From Lagopus muta (Eukaryota > Chordata > Aves > Galliformes > Phasianidae): 64,000 nt of DNA. The notes beneath the pieces were generated by a model. It was given only the letters and a program-made list of their open reading frames with translations, ran no database searches and had not been told where the DNA came from. The position numbers and the translations under genes are program-made. Shown here piece after piece: positions 43,674 to 55,755 of the stretch (position 1 is its first letter; each line of letters begins with the position of its first letter). The DNA is taken from positions 3,639,505 to 3,703,504 of the forward strand of contig NC_064434.1 in the NCBI RefSeq assembly GCF_023343835.1, read 5' to 3'.

Positions 43674-44379
43674 GCACGTGGGGGAATTAATTGGAATGTT
43701 TCCATTGAGGTTATATATGCCTAAATACAAACGCTGCGTGCAGATGGGGCTTAAAACCTGTTGGACGCTTGCAGGAACGCGTGTGGTGTATAAACACGTC
43801 GATACACTCCTGCCTAAATATACAGCGTGATTTCTGTGTGCCTGTGGGTAAATGCGTGTGGGGGGGGGAGCTGTCGGTGTGCCGAGAAAGGAGACAGAAT
43901 TGAATGTATCGATGTGTCCTTTTTATTTTCTCTTCTCCCCAAAGCAGCCGCCTGCCCAACTGCGCCTGGTTTGGATTCCCGTCTATCTCTCTTCTCCATG
44001 CAAGATCTCCCGGATTTCCCCTACCAGAGAAGCCCTGTGTTGAATTTCTAGCGCACATCACCTCTTTCTTTTCTTTTACTACAAAAAAAAGAGAGAAGAA
44101 TTTCGATGGAAAACGGCTACGGCTCTGCTAGCAGCACCGCCAGGAGCAGAGATCTCAAGGAGCGCCTTTGCTTTGCCTTTCCAAATGACGACAAAACAGA
44201 GGCACAAAAAGCAGAACCCGGCCCCACGTCCCTGTGCGGGCAAAGCCCCGCAGAGCCGAGCATCGAAAACGCTGCGGGGGCAAAGGAGCGGACGGGAGGA
44301 GGGTTGGGGGAAGCTGAGCTCTTGTCGCACCCCGCAAACATTTATGTATCTTAATCGTTGTAATTAAAAACGAAAGCAG

Positions 44380-45780
44380 GAGTCGGGGATGCGGCGGAGC
44401 GCGGGGAAAATCCATCTATCGATGAACGAAGAAATCGACAAATGAAGAAGTAAAATCTCGAAGTGAATCGATGTGATTTCGGGGAGCGACCTCCCGAAAA
44501 GAAATCACGGCGCTGCAAACGAAACGGGGTCGGACGGCGCTCCGGGCAACGAACCGCGTCCTTCCCACGCTGCTCCTCAGCCGGGGGGCGGTCAGCGGCC
44601 GCTGCGGGGCCGTTTTCTCCCGCATGGGAACGGTGGATAACGAACAGCGAAAGAGATCGGGGCTGGGGACGGAGGGAGAAATCATTTCCGAGTTGCTCCG
44701 CGGGTCCGAGCTGAGAATTGTTTCAAAATCGCGCACACAAACACACAAATAAAATGTTTAGGGAGGCAAACGAAGCGGGAGGGAAATGTTTCAGCGTGGG
44801 GCAGGGGATAATTGGGTGAACGCAGCCGGCGGATGAGCGGCTAAATGGATGGATGGGTAAATGCGCCAAACGCGCAGGGGTATTTTTAAAGGATTCTGGT
44901 TGTTATTTCGAGCCGGGAGGGATCTGTGTGCCCTGCGAGGGCCGTCGGAGGGGTCTGCATAGAGCCGGCACAACCTGAGCCCGGCTGCAGGGACGAGTCC
45001 CGGATCGTGGCATATTATATATATGCACCCTCTGGTATCGATCTATACGGATCGATGGGTTTGTGGATAGGTCTATGGATCTATAGGTTTATAGAGCTAT
45101 AGGGTTATAGAGCTACAGGGTTACAGATCTGTAGGTCTGTAGAGCTGTAGGGTTACGGGTCTGTATGTTCGTAGAGCTGTAGGTTTCTCGTTTATAGGGC
45201 CGGGGAGCGGCAGCTTGGGGCTTCGCACGGCGCTGGTGCGGAGCAGCAGCGGCGATGTGGGGTGCGGGACGGGGGGTATCGAGGAAAAAGGGAGTGTGGG
45301 GGGGGGGGGCTGGCCTGGCTGCCACCGGGTTTGGGGCACGATCGGGCCGGGCGGGAGGAGCCCTGCGAGCACGGAGACGTCTCGGGGCGGCACCGCGGCT
45401 CCAGGAGCCGCCTCCCTCCGTCTTGTTGGGTATTTGGGACCGGAGGTTGGGAGCTGCCGATCCCCTGCCCGGCAGCTCTTTGTGTGCCCCCTCCCCAGCC
45501 TCCCTCCCCCCCGCCCGTCCGGGGGCACTGGAGCAAAAAGGGAACCCAGCGAGCACCAAACCCCGCTGTCAAATTTAGGGCTGAATCCGCCTCTCCAAAA
45601 GCTGCGGGGGTTTGGAAGAAGGAAAAGCACCGCGCTCCCCCCGCGCCCCCCAGCAGTGCGTGTGCAGCGCAGCGTCAGAGCTGGAGGGAGCCCCGTTCGG
45701 CCCCCCGCTTTATCGCGTCGCCCGTCGCACCTCTGGAGCCGCTTTCCTAAACAAACCTCACATCTGTTTACGGTCTTAAA
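44380..45780 (-). promoter_or_regulatory. GATA4: CpG-rich region, candidate GATA4 promoter and noncoding first exon
   Basis: A 1.4 kb stretch with many CpG dinucleotides (e.g. 44460-44720 and 45200-45740), 3.6-5 kb upstream of the GATA4 start codon, where the noncoding exon 1 is expected from the mammalian gene layout. A TATATATA stretch at about 45014-45023 is inside it. I could not fix the transcription start. Long ORFs here (for example 45215-45994 plus) are GC-driven and resemble no family I know. Confidence 0.5.
45055..45195. repeat. Degenerate (TATAGAGCTATAGGGT)-type tandem repeat
   Basis: Roughly 16-bp units such as tatagagctatagggt, tacagatctgtaggtc and gtagagctgtagggtt. The units are partly self-complementary (tatagagctata). 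Confidence 0.8.
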
Positions 45781-45930
45781 ATGCCCCGTCGTCCCCCTCC
45801 CTCCCTACCCCGCGCTACCCCCTCTTACAGGCCAGGTACTGCCGCTAAGGATGTCCAAAGAGTGCCATGGCTCGGGGGCGTTTTTAATTTTGTTTTTACC
45901 CTTCTCGTCAGCCCCTAAATATTACATTAC

Positions 45931-45980
45931 TCTTTTTTTTTTTCTTCTTCTTTTTTTTTTTCTTTTTTTTTTTTTCTCTC
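45931..45980. repeat. T/C-rich tract
   Basis: Fifty bases of poly-T broken by C, downstream of the CpG-rich region. Confidence 0.9.
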
Positions 45981-46159
45981 TCTATGGGAAATAAAACGCA
46001 AACGAGATGGAGCTGAGATTAAGAAGGGCAGAGGAGGGGAGAGATGCTGAGCAGTGCTTTGAGGAGCACCAGGACCCAGACTAATGGAGAAATGGGGTAC
46101 ACGGGATGCTCCCACATGTGCCTGCATCAGTGCCTGCCATCTGAGCTATCTGTATTTCC

Positions 46160-46700
46160 ATATGGCTATACAGCCATATATTACACAGCCACCTCTTCTC
46201 TGCCTATTTACCCATTTATCCACGGAGCCATACAGATGTACATTGAACAGCCACCTACTCCTCTACCAATCTGCTCAGATGGCCATATAGTCCTATGGCC
46301 ATATATTGTACAACACTCATCTGCTTGCCCATGTGGCCCTATAGACACGTGCTATACAGCTATACCCATTTATTCAGGCAGACCTATAGTCCTATAGCCA
46401 TATATATGCAATTTGCAGCCATCTAGCCATCTACTCACTTACCCATGTAGCCACGTAGCCCTATGGATGTAAATTATACAGCCATCTAGCCATCTGCCTA
46501 TTTGTTTGCCCATTTAGCCACAAAGTCCTACAGCCATACAGCTATATACTGCACACCACTCACCTTCCCATTTGCTCCCTAAGCCATACAGCCTTACAGC
46601 TATGTATTGTACAGCCACCTACTCTTTCACTCTCATCTATCCATACATTATACATTGCACAGTCATCTAGACTTCTACCCGTTTACACATTTGCTCTTTT
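46160..46700. repeat. Degenerate about 65-bp minisatellite
   Basis: A core of the form tattgtacagccacctact followed by catttagccacatagcccta recurs at about 46168, 46237, 46303, 46407, 46470, 46544, 46605 and 46660. Both strands give short meaningless ORFs. It continues into a pyrimidine-rich (tatcc)-like stretch to about 46790. Confidence 0.75.
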
Positions 46701-47579
46701 ATCCCTCTCTCCTTCCACCCCTCTATTGCTCTATCCTTTTATCCCTCTATCCATTTATCCGCCCATCCCTCTACCCACTGATACCCATGGCACTGCATGG
46801 CCATCTAACCAGGTCTCTGTAACACTGCAGTTATCCCTATGTCTATTTGCCTCTTGATGCCTACTACCCCAAATTCCCGTTTATTTATCTCTATATACCT
46901 ACCCATGTGTCTGTCTCTCTCTACTTGACCTACCTCCCAGTGCACCCCTCCCAACACACCCCTACCCATCTCTGCACATCCGCCTTTGTGCCCCCCCTCC
47001 CTCTTCACACCCAACTATGGCTCTCTTTCCCCATCGCAGACCTATAGGGCCGCCTGCACCCCACTCTTATGGGGCTGCCTTTACCCTGACCCACGCTGTG
47101 CTGTGCAGTGCTGGGGGGGCTGCGGTGGTGCTGGGGCTGTCAGCTCCTATTGATGAGGTGTGGGCTGACGGCGGGGAGTGGCCGGGGGGGGCAGGAGGGG
47201 GTCGGCTCTGCTCCAGACTCCCCGGCGCTGGGGTCAGAGCCCCGACTGCCCTGACGTCTCCACAGCTCCGGGCACGGGCTGGGAGCTGTGCTGATGTTCA
47301 GGGCATTGCCAAAGGCCAGAGCTACGTGGAGTGCTCTCATGTGAGTGATGGAGAAAGGAGGTGGTGTGGGGACGCAAGGTCTGGTGGGTAGTGGTAGTGC
47401 AGAATGTTTCTTTGTTGTTGGGATGGATAGGAAGACAAAAAAAAAAACAACCACAAAAAAACACTGTACCCCAAAGGTTGACCAGTTTAAAGCTGGAAAA
47501 CTTAGAAAAAAGAGTTATTAAAAAGCCAATAAACCATCTGCTGTGGCACGGAGGGATGTGCTTTAGCATAGTGGGGAGG

Positions 47580-47648
47580 GCAGACAGTTGGACTGGCTGA
47601 TTTCAGGCATCTTTTCCAGCCTTAATGATTCTGTGGTTCTACAATTCT
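47580..47648 (+). mobile_element. CR1 LINE 3' terminal fragment
   Basis: gttggactggctgatttcag ... ttccagccttaatgattctg and acaattctat. Confidence 0.8.
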
Positions 47649-48292
47649 ATATATTTTTTTAATAAGGCTTGGGATTCCTGTGCAATCTGAGGGTGACAGT
47701 ATCTATTTTTGGGCATCTTCTCCTCTTGACCCAAATCCGTTCCCCAAGTGCAGAGCACGGGGGTGGGGCTCAGCCTTGGGTTTGCAAGGAGAAGGGGAAC
47801 CCCAATTCACACAGCCCTGGGGGATCCAAAAGCCTCTGTTCCTGCACTAAGAGGCACCCCCAGCTCCACACATGGGGAGGATCCTTTGGTGTTGGGCTGT
47901 TCGGGATCACAGCCTGCATAAGCAGAACCGGTGTGCCCTAAAAAAATCAGTCCTTCATCTCCAAGCCTTTGGACTAGATCAAACCTCCATGCCACTTGCA
48001 CCACTGTTTCTGAGCTGAGGTGACATCACGAGCATTTCACCTCTTTAAAAACACATCCCCAGCTCTCCAGAAACATGCCACAGAAACCTGCTCACAGCAG
48101 CCCCCAGAGCCGCTGCTCCCCAGCCAAGCAAACCTTGCAGACTTCCCCAGATTAGCTCATCTCAGCAGGAATTCAGACTATGCTGCCGAGATTCCTATGC
48201 CTGTACAAAGAAAGCTCCCAACTTCCATTGGAGAGGAGCCTGCTTGCTTTCTGCTTCCCCACTATGGGATTTACACTGCAAATTATAGATTG

Positions 48293-48458
48293 ATAGAATC
48301 ACAGAATGGCCTGGGTTGGAAAGGCCCACAATGCTCATCCAGTTCCAACCCCCTGCTGTGTGCAGGTCACCAACCAGCAGCCCAGGCTGCCCAGAGCCAC
48401 ATCCAGCCTGGCCTTGAATGCCTGCAGGGATGGGGCATCCACAGCCTCCTTGGGCATC
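48293..48458 (-). mobile_element. CR1 LINE 3' fragment, young subfamily
   Basis: tagaatcacagaatggcctg to cacagcctccttgggca, nearly identical to the copies at 4795 and 24948, implying recent insertion. Confidence 0.94.
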
Positions 48459-48799
48459 AGTGAGGTTAATACTGTTGGTGCATACAAGCACACAGCTTGC
48501 AGAGCCAACAAATGGCCTTATGCCATGCTGGGAACACTGAACAGGTTGAGAAACCGTGGGTGAAGGTGGTGTTCTGTCAGCTGGGTCCACATCATGGGGA
48601 AAAAGAATGAGAAAATAGTGCAATTGGAAAAGGTAGCGTAGCCTGAGAGGTCACTTTATCATCAAATGATATTGTTATCATTAGGCAAAACTCCAGTGCA
48701 GCACAACATGGAGGCAATACTCAGGTATGCTGGAAAATTTATGCAATTCAGCCCTCGTTTTGTTCAGCTCTCATTTTGCCCCTCACTGCAAGAAGACAT

Positions 48800-49252
48800 T
48801 GAGGCCCTGGAGCATGTACAGAGAAGGGCAGTGAATCTGTGAAGTGTCTGGAGCACAAATGTTATGGTGAGCAGCTGAGGGGGCTGGAATGGGTCAGTCC
48901 AGAGCAAAGGATCTCAGGGGAGACCTCACTGATCCCACAGCTCCTGAAAGGAGGCAGTGGTGAGGTAGAGGTCGGCCTCTGCTCCCCAACAAAAAAAGAG
49001 AGAGAACAAGAGGTGACGGCCTCACACTGCACCAGGGGAGGTTGAGGTTGGATGTTAGGAAACATTTCTTCTCTGAAAGAATGGTGATGCAGTGGCACAG
49101 CTGCCCAGGGAGGTGGTGGGGTCACCATCCATGGAGGTGTTCCACAACTGTGGAGATGTGCCATTGAGGGACACCGTGGGCACGGTGGGGTGGGCTGGGG
49201 TTGGACTGGGTGGTCTTAGTGGTCTTTTCCAACCTGAATGATTCTGTGCTTG
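48800..49252 (+). mobile_element. CR1 LINE 3' fragment (about 450 bp, older subfamily)
   Basis: ggagcatgtacagagaaggg, then ctgatcccacagctcctgaa, ggttggatgttaggaaacat, ggaggtgttccacaactgtg and a terminal tttccaacctgaatgattct. Confidence 0.9.
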
Positions 49253-49493
49253 AGGACATTTGCAGCTCTGATTCCTTGTGCATCCCTTCTACTATCACAC
49301 AAAGCCAAAGGAAAGATGGTTGAGTGATGGGGGGCAGTCCTGGGCATTGCCCAAATTTTCTCATTTTACAATAGAAGTGAAAAAATAATGGAAAGAGGAA
49401 AGGGTGATGCTGGGATTGTGTTGTCCTGCTGCAGCTTGGTACTGAGGTACTGTTGTCTGGATGGGTGCTGTGAAGGTGCTGGGGTCCAACATA

Positions 49494-49785
49494 GATTCAC
49501 AGAATTGAGTAGGAAGGAACCCTTCAAGGCCATCTGTCCCACTGCCTGCACTGAGCAGGGACACCCACAGCTCCATCAGTGCTCAGTGCCCATCCAGCCT
49601 GACCTTGGCTGTCTGCAGGGATGGGGCACCACCACCTTTCTGTGCAGCCTGTGCCAGTGCATCACCACCCTTATTGCAAACAACTTCTTCCTTATATCCA
49701 GTCTAAATCTCCTCTCTTACAGTTTGAAACCATTTCTCCTTGTCCTGCCACAACAGACCCTGCTGAGGAGTCTATCCTCTGTTGG
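49494..49785 (-). mobile_element. CR1 LINE 3' fragment
   Basis: cacagaattgagtaggaagg to ccttatatccagtctaaatc and beyond. It forms an imperfect inverted pair with 50505-50790. Confidence 0.93.
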
Positions 49786-50504
49786 CCTTGAGGAAAGTGG
49801 GGCCTCTGCTTGATGGACGTTATGAGCTGTGTCCTGCACCTGCTTGTGTCTCATAGCCGTCCTGAGATCCATTTGGCTTAGTTTTCTTGCTAGGAGTGTA
49901 AAAATAGCAGTGCAGGAGGAGCAGGTGTGCAGGGAGAGGGTGCAGCTTTTTTCAGAGCAGCTGATGTCTTTGGGAAAAGCCACATCTGCCCCTCCTCGTT
50001 TTTAGGGTGAGCAGAGAGGCCGAGATGTCCCCATGACATTGGCCTCCTCCTTCACAGTGAGGGGAATGTTGTGCCTCAGCACTGAGTGCTGGCAGCATTT
50101 AAAAATGTATTCACTGCATTAAACCTCACCACAACACCGTGGTAGATCCCATTATCTGGGAAGACAAAGGGAGGGATGATTAAAGGCTTGTGGCATTCTA
50201 TTGCATTTTGATAGAAAAAAGAGAGAAGTGTATTTGCAGGAGAGCTCTGTTCTTCAGATCTGGCCTGGTTTGGAACCTGGAGCATCAACGAGCTTTGACT
50301 TTTACTTTCTTTCTTTCTTCTGCACTCTGTTCTCATTCTGTCTGATGAATCCTGATCCCCTTTAGATCTCTCCCCATGCTTATCTCCACTCTGTTGACTG
50401 GAAGAGGGTTGCAAATAAAGCAAAGTGAATGATCACATCTTCAAAAGAACTCAGGGCTCTGGAGGGGAAGGTTTCTTCAGCCAAAGGGGCACTATAAGAA
50501 AGAA

Positions 50505-50790
50505 GGGGACAGACTCCTCAGCAGAGCCTGTTGCAGTGGAACAGCAGGGAATGGCTTCAAACTTAAGGAGAGAAGATTTAGACTGGATATAAGGAAGAAG
50601 TTGTTTGCAATAAGGGTGTTGAGGCACTGGCACAGGTTGCACAGGGAGGCAGTGGTTGCCCCATCCCTGCAGACAGCCAAGGTCAGGCTGGATGAGCACT
50701 GATGAGCTGTGGGTGTCCCTGCTCAGTGCAGGCAGTGGGACAAATGGCCTTCAAAGGTCCCTTGCAACCCAAACCATTCTATGATTCTAA
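50505..50790 (+). mobile_element. CR1 LINE 3' fragment
   Basis: gatttagactggatataagg through tgccccatccctgcagacag to aaaccattctatgattct. Same subfamily as 49494-49785 and 53207-53375. Confidence 0.94.
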
Positions 50791-51935
50791 TGATGCCCTG
50801 ACTTGGCAAAGCTTTTCCATTGCTGTTGAAGGGGAAGGACGTAAGTTTTGGGAAATCCTTGCTCAGTTCTCAATAGCCCTGAGACCTTGGAAAGGCCACC
50901 ACACCTCTCTGGGGACCTTTATTTCAGCCCAGCAACTGAAATAAAGGTAATAAAACCCCCCCAGGGGTGCTCATGGTGACTCTTTAATGGCTGTGCTGAG
51001 CTCTCCACATAGCTGGGCTCTGGGATGCTCATCCCAGCTTGCAGGCATGTCAAGGAGAGATTTGTTCCTGCAAACAGAGATTAAACCATTGATCAAGACA
51101 AGCCCACGTATCCTAAATGGACATACAGATAGGTCTATCAGTAGCTGGAGCTTGCTGCTCTCCCTGCTAAAGGTGGATCACAGTGGTGATAAGATGCTAA
51201 TATTGACCAAGGGCGTTACCAGGCTTGGGAACAATGCGAGGACATGAGCAAATGCTGGGCAGCGGCATCACAAGGAAGGCTTGGAAGCCACCAGCATGAT
51301 GCTATCAGGCCATGGGAGCTTTTTTCCATACTCAGTGATGTCAGGAGAGGATTGTTGACTGCAGCAGCCACAGGTAATGACAGACAGAGGGAACAACATG
51401 ATGGTGTTCGGGTGCAGAGCTGGAGATGTCTTAGCTGTCACCAAGCGTGCTGCAGCCCTTACATCACCAGTTCTCAGCCTAACGTTGTGCTAATTTGGGC
51501 TGAGGAAAGTTGCTGGGGAAACACGCTCAGTGTTACCTCTGTGCCTGCAACTTCCTTTATGAAAACAAAACTCCGTGAGCATGCTGGATATACTTCATCC
51601 AAATAGCATTTTATTCACTGTGGAGTTTGAGCCAGGCTTGGCAGAGGGGTAGAGGTAAGAGTGGGTATTTTGTGCTTGTGAAGTGCCAGCTCCTGCACCT
51701 GAGAGAAACCCAACTCCCCTTGCTTGCAAAATGGGAGGGCACTCAGGATCTGTTCTCCATGGCCAACAATGTCCATGGGCCAACATTTCCATGGGCAACA
51801 AACGTGCCATCCAAAACTGGGACCAGCAGCCCAGCCTTCACCTGGCTTAGCACAAACTTGCCTGGAAGTAACTTATTTTGCTGTCACCCAGGAAACCTTT
51901 CTATTGAAAGCAAGATGGATGATGATGATGGTGAC

Positions 51936-51990
51936 AATCATAGAATTGCTCAAGTTGGAAAAGACCTTAAAGATCATGGAGTCCAACAAT
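51936..51990 (-). mobile_element. CR1 LINE 3' terminal fragment
   Basis: aatcatagaattgctcaagt ... aaagaccttaaagatcatgg then gtccaac; only the last 55 bp are kept. Confidence 0.78.
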
Positions 51991-52059
51991 GATGACGATG
52001 ATGAAAAATATTACTATTTATCTCCCTGACAGGTCATGTCATCAGTTCTTGCAGAGGAA

Positions 52060-52185
52060 ATCATAAAATCATAGCATGGTCTGGGTTAGAAAAGGCCTTT
52101 AAGATCATCCAGTTCCAACCCCATGCTATAGGCAGGGATGCCTACTCTAGACCAGACTGCTCACAGCCTCATCTAACCTGGCCTA
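52060..52185 (-). mobile_element. CR1 LINE 3' fragment
   Basis: aaatcatagcatggtctggg ... gatcatccagttccaacccc ... tctagaccagactgctcaca. Confidence 0.87.
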
Positions 52186-53206
52186 AGATCTGATGGAGAA
52201 GGAATTAGTTAAAGCCAGAATTGAGCAACAAGGTAGATTTTTCTGCAGAATTATTTGTTGCATGCACACACATCTCATCCTGCACTATTTGCACCCTGCA
52301 CTTTTTTGATTGCTGCTTATTTCCAAGGAATGGAGAGACTGCAGGAGAGGCCAAAGGTGAAGCAGATATTCTGGTCTGTGCAAAATAATACTTTATTTTC
52401 CCCACTAACAAAAGGATTCTAGCTTTTCCAGGAAGACAAATCTGCTCTTGGACGGGGATGAGACAACCAATTCACACCCATTTCCACTGGATCTGTAACA
52501 AAATGAGATCTCAGGGCTCAGAGCCTCAGCCTCTGTGAAGTTCGCACTTTTAAGTGTTTCTGTCAGAGCAAAATGAACATCCAGAGACTTGGCAGTAATT
52601 GGATCACAGAGTGCAAGCTCCTGTGATTAGATCAGGAGTATTCTGTCAGGATGACAGTAAATCAAAAGAAATAATCAGACAGCTAGGAAAGGGAGCAGTT
52701 CTTCATTTAAACTTTGTTAATTTCCTGTCCGCGTGGCTGAGCCCACAAATTACACATTTAAAGATGCAATGAGTTACTTCTAGTGAGCACAGGCTGCTGC
52801 TGCAGTAAGGAAATCCTCCATAATCCACCCCAAGTGAAGAAGCAAAGTCTGTGCTCCAATTTTCTCCGATATGCCTTGTCTAAAGAAAATACTTGGCTAC
52901 GTGCTGCATTTTCTGGTTGGGTTGGCAGGTTGCTGCTCCACTTTCCAGTGCTCCTGGGTCAGCTGAGGTTTCCCCACTGCTGGATCAAGCAGTGCCACCC
53001 CAAGGCGAGAAGCCCAGAGAAGGTGAGAAAGAGATGGTGGTCCTAATGATGCCCACATGGACAGCCCATGTGAGGAGCTAGGTGGAGATGTGGTCAGATT
53101 ATCTTTCCACTGGCTGATCTAAGGTTGCTCAGAAATGTTTGAGAGGTCTCCAGCTTGTGTTCTGCTGGCTGTAAGGCTTTCAGCTTAATGACTGGGAGTT
53201 TTCTCA

Positions 53207-53375
53207 CAGAACCATAGAATGGTTTGAGTTGTTAGGGACCCTTGAAGGCCATCTGTCCCACTCCCTGCACTGAGCAGGGACACCCACAGCTCCATCAGTG
53301 CTCATCCAGCCTGACCTTGGCTGTCTGCAGGGAGGGGGCAACACTGCCTCCCTGTGCAACGTGTTCCAAAACCTA
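53207..53375 (-). mobile_element. CR1 LINE 3' fragment
   Basis: accatagaatggtttgagtt ... gaaggccatctgtcccactc ... ctgaccttggctgtctgcag. Confidence 0.92.
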
Positions 53376-55689
53376 TTTTGTCTACCAATAAAGACACACA
53401 CTTCCTTCATGAGAAGGATTTTACTAGCAAGTACCGGGCATCCACAGCCGTGCCTGGCTGAAGCTGAGGTCAGTTCTTGCCAATAATCCTTTCTCTGGTG
53501 GCATTGTTCAGGGCACAGGTATGATGTGATCCAAAGTAACTTTGTTTTTATTTTATTTGTTTCCTGATTCATGCACTGTGGCAGGTAGATGCAGGGACCT
53601 TGAGCTTGTCCCAAGTGCCCTAAAGCTGTCCTTGCTGTAGCCCAGATTTACATGGATGTTAGAAAGACTGGGCATCTCAACCTGTTGGATCAAGAGAGAC
53701 CAGCAGTGTCAGGAGTGGAGTTGTGCCACTGTCATTTAGTCAGCAGGATACTGTGGTTTATTCAGGAAAGGTGTGCTTTCCTTTTTAATACTGAAAATCT
53801 CCTAAACTCTGTTTTGAAAGCAAAAAGCAAGGGAGTTGCTGCCAGTAGAATGTTCATTCATCTTAAAAGAGGAGATGGACATTCCAGCCAAATTAAATAA
53901 TAAAAGGGGTGATAAAACCCACCTGCTTTTCAACTCCAGGCTTCTGTTTCTTTTTAAATCAGATCAGTGTGCAAGAGGTTTCATACTGAGATTTTACATG
54001 TATCAGCTTCAAATGGGAAGAGGCAGGCCATTCAATCGCCATCATTTTATGAGATTGTACACAACTTTCTTTTGTCCAGATCTCAAAGGAAGCAAATTTC
54101 ACCCCTGTTTTACAGGTGAGGAAACCAAAGGGAGTGACTTTTCTAAGCAAGGGAGAAGGTTGGGAAGACAGAGAGGACTGCATGCATCTTCATTGCTCAC
54201 TTCTCTGTAGACAGAACTTCATGGCAACTTAACTGCACCTTCCAAAGTCAGCCAAGGCCCATAGGTATGTTGTCCTGATCATTTCTGGGAAAACCATGGC
54301 AATAACAGTGATTCCTGATAGCTGGTGTTGAGCTTCCACAATGCTTTTGAAAAGAGGCTGCTGCAGTTCCCAGCTGTTCATGGAGCAGGGCCCTTCTTGG
54401 AAGAATGGCTGGGATAATCAAGGAGGGAGGGAGATTGGACAAAGGTATGTTAAGAACTGGGCTGGAATGCTGATAGAAAAATAAAAAAAGTAGAAGGAAT
54501 GAAGTGTGTTAGTTAAGGGCTACCTTAATTAGGCATATGCGTTGTTCCTATTGCTCCCTCTGTGGTATGAAGAGCATCAGTTTGAGGTAGGAGCCTTGGT
54601 TGTGTTTGATGCTGGATAAATATATCTGCTCCAACCCAGATGGAAACTTCTAGAGGAGAAATAGAGGATTTGCTGGAGAAGAGGAAGGGGGAACAAACCA
54701 GATGCCCAGATATAAGCACTGTGTCAGTGGGGGAGTTACAGTGACAGATGGGGTTTCTGGGCTCCTTCTGGTTGCCACCAGTTTGTCCCAGGAGCCAGAA
54801 ACGAGGAGAGACTGAATAATGAGTTGTGTAGGTGGTTTTGTTTTTATTGCTTCTCTTTTAACAGACACCTTTGGGGAACTAGCACACTTGAATTGGCCAG
54901 GTTCTTTAATGGAAAAGGTGGACTCTCCTCTCTGGAGGTCAGAGTGCAACCACTTCCCTAGGGTCTGCAAGAGATTTTGGGTGTCCCATCTCCCCTGCAT
55001 CAAGATTTCCAGCAAAGCAACCTATTTTGTGACTTTCCCTTTGCTGTTCCCCTTCTGTAGTCAGATTGAGAGTGACAGGCTGTTTTTTAACAGCTCTTCC
55101 TGGCATCTGACGGAAGCCCAGGGGAGCAGTGGGAAGGCAAGCTATAAAATGGTGTGCCCTGGCTGTCTCTCAGCTCCCAGCCTTTCCATTGGAGTTAGAT
55201 AACAGGAACAACAGATAAGAGGAAAAGTGGCTCTTTAATTTAGCCAGAATTCACTTAGTGTGGAGGAAAACGTCTACTGAGCACATTAGACTAAGCCAGG
55301 AAATATCCTCTTAAATTTCAGCTCTCCTGTGCTAAAAGTGTACTTAGCATTTTATTTTATTTATTTGTTCTTTTAATATGCACATCTATAGATCTGTCTT
55401 TCTCTACACCACTACAGAATGTCTTCCAACTGCACGTTGGCCAAGAAATTCTTCTAAACTCATCAAAGCAAGTCAACACGGTACTGCCTTTTCAGTATGT
55501 TGGGCTATTTGAAGGCCTTTCCCAACATCAAATATTCCCAACTTCTCAGGGCACCTGAGCCAAAAGAGCCACGACCTCCAACAATCCAGGAGGTGCCCAC
55601 CCAACCAGCAGCTAAGCTAAGCTAAGGATGTTCAAATGGATGTATCAAGTGGTCCATGACCTCTGGTTGATGGGTTGATGGGTTTGATG

Positions 55690-55755
55690 GGTTGATGGTT
55701 GGACTAGATGATCTCAGTGGTTTTTTCCAATCTGAACAATTCTATGATTCTTCTG
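55690..55755 (+). mobile_element. CR1 LINE 3' tail preceded by a GGTTGAT repeat
   Basis: gttggactagatgatctcag ... caattctatgattct is a CR1 terminus; just before it (about 55668-55700) ttgatgggttgatggg units are tandemly repeated. Confidence 0.82.

Larger units (their letters stand above)
40783..43900 (-). other. GATA4 5' region: GC-rich sequence upstream of the start codon
   Basis: Contains the 5' UTR part of the first coding exon and probably intron 1. Minus-strand donor-like sites occur at 41737-41742 (GTGAGT) and near 42413-42418 (GTGGGT), either of which could end a noncoding exon. It includes a 15-base C-run (41393-41407), an (AAT)13 array, a GT/G tract and a T-rich tract. No protein-coding gene other than GATA4 is supported. 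Confidence 0.5.

Noticed and set aside
45005-45030. TATATATA stretch as a GATA4 TATA box
   Set aside because: It sits at the edge of a degenerate repeat, and nothing ties a start site to it.
45215-45994. Plus-strand ORF of 259 codons near the GATA4 CpG-rich region
   Set aside because: GC-rich, proline/arginine/glycine-heavy composition with overlapping long ORFs in other frames, ending in a poly-T derived Phe/Leu run. No domain recognised.
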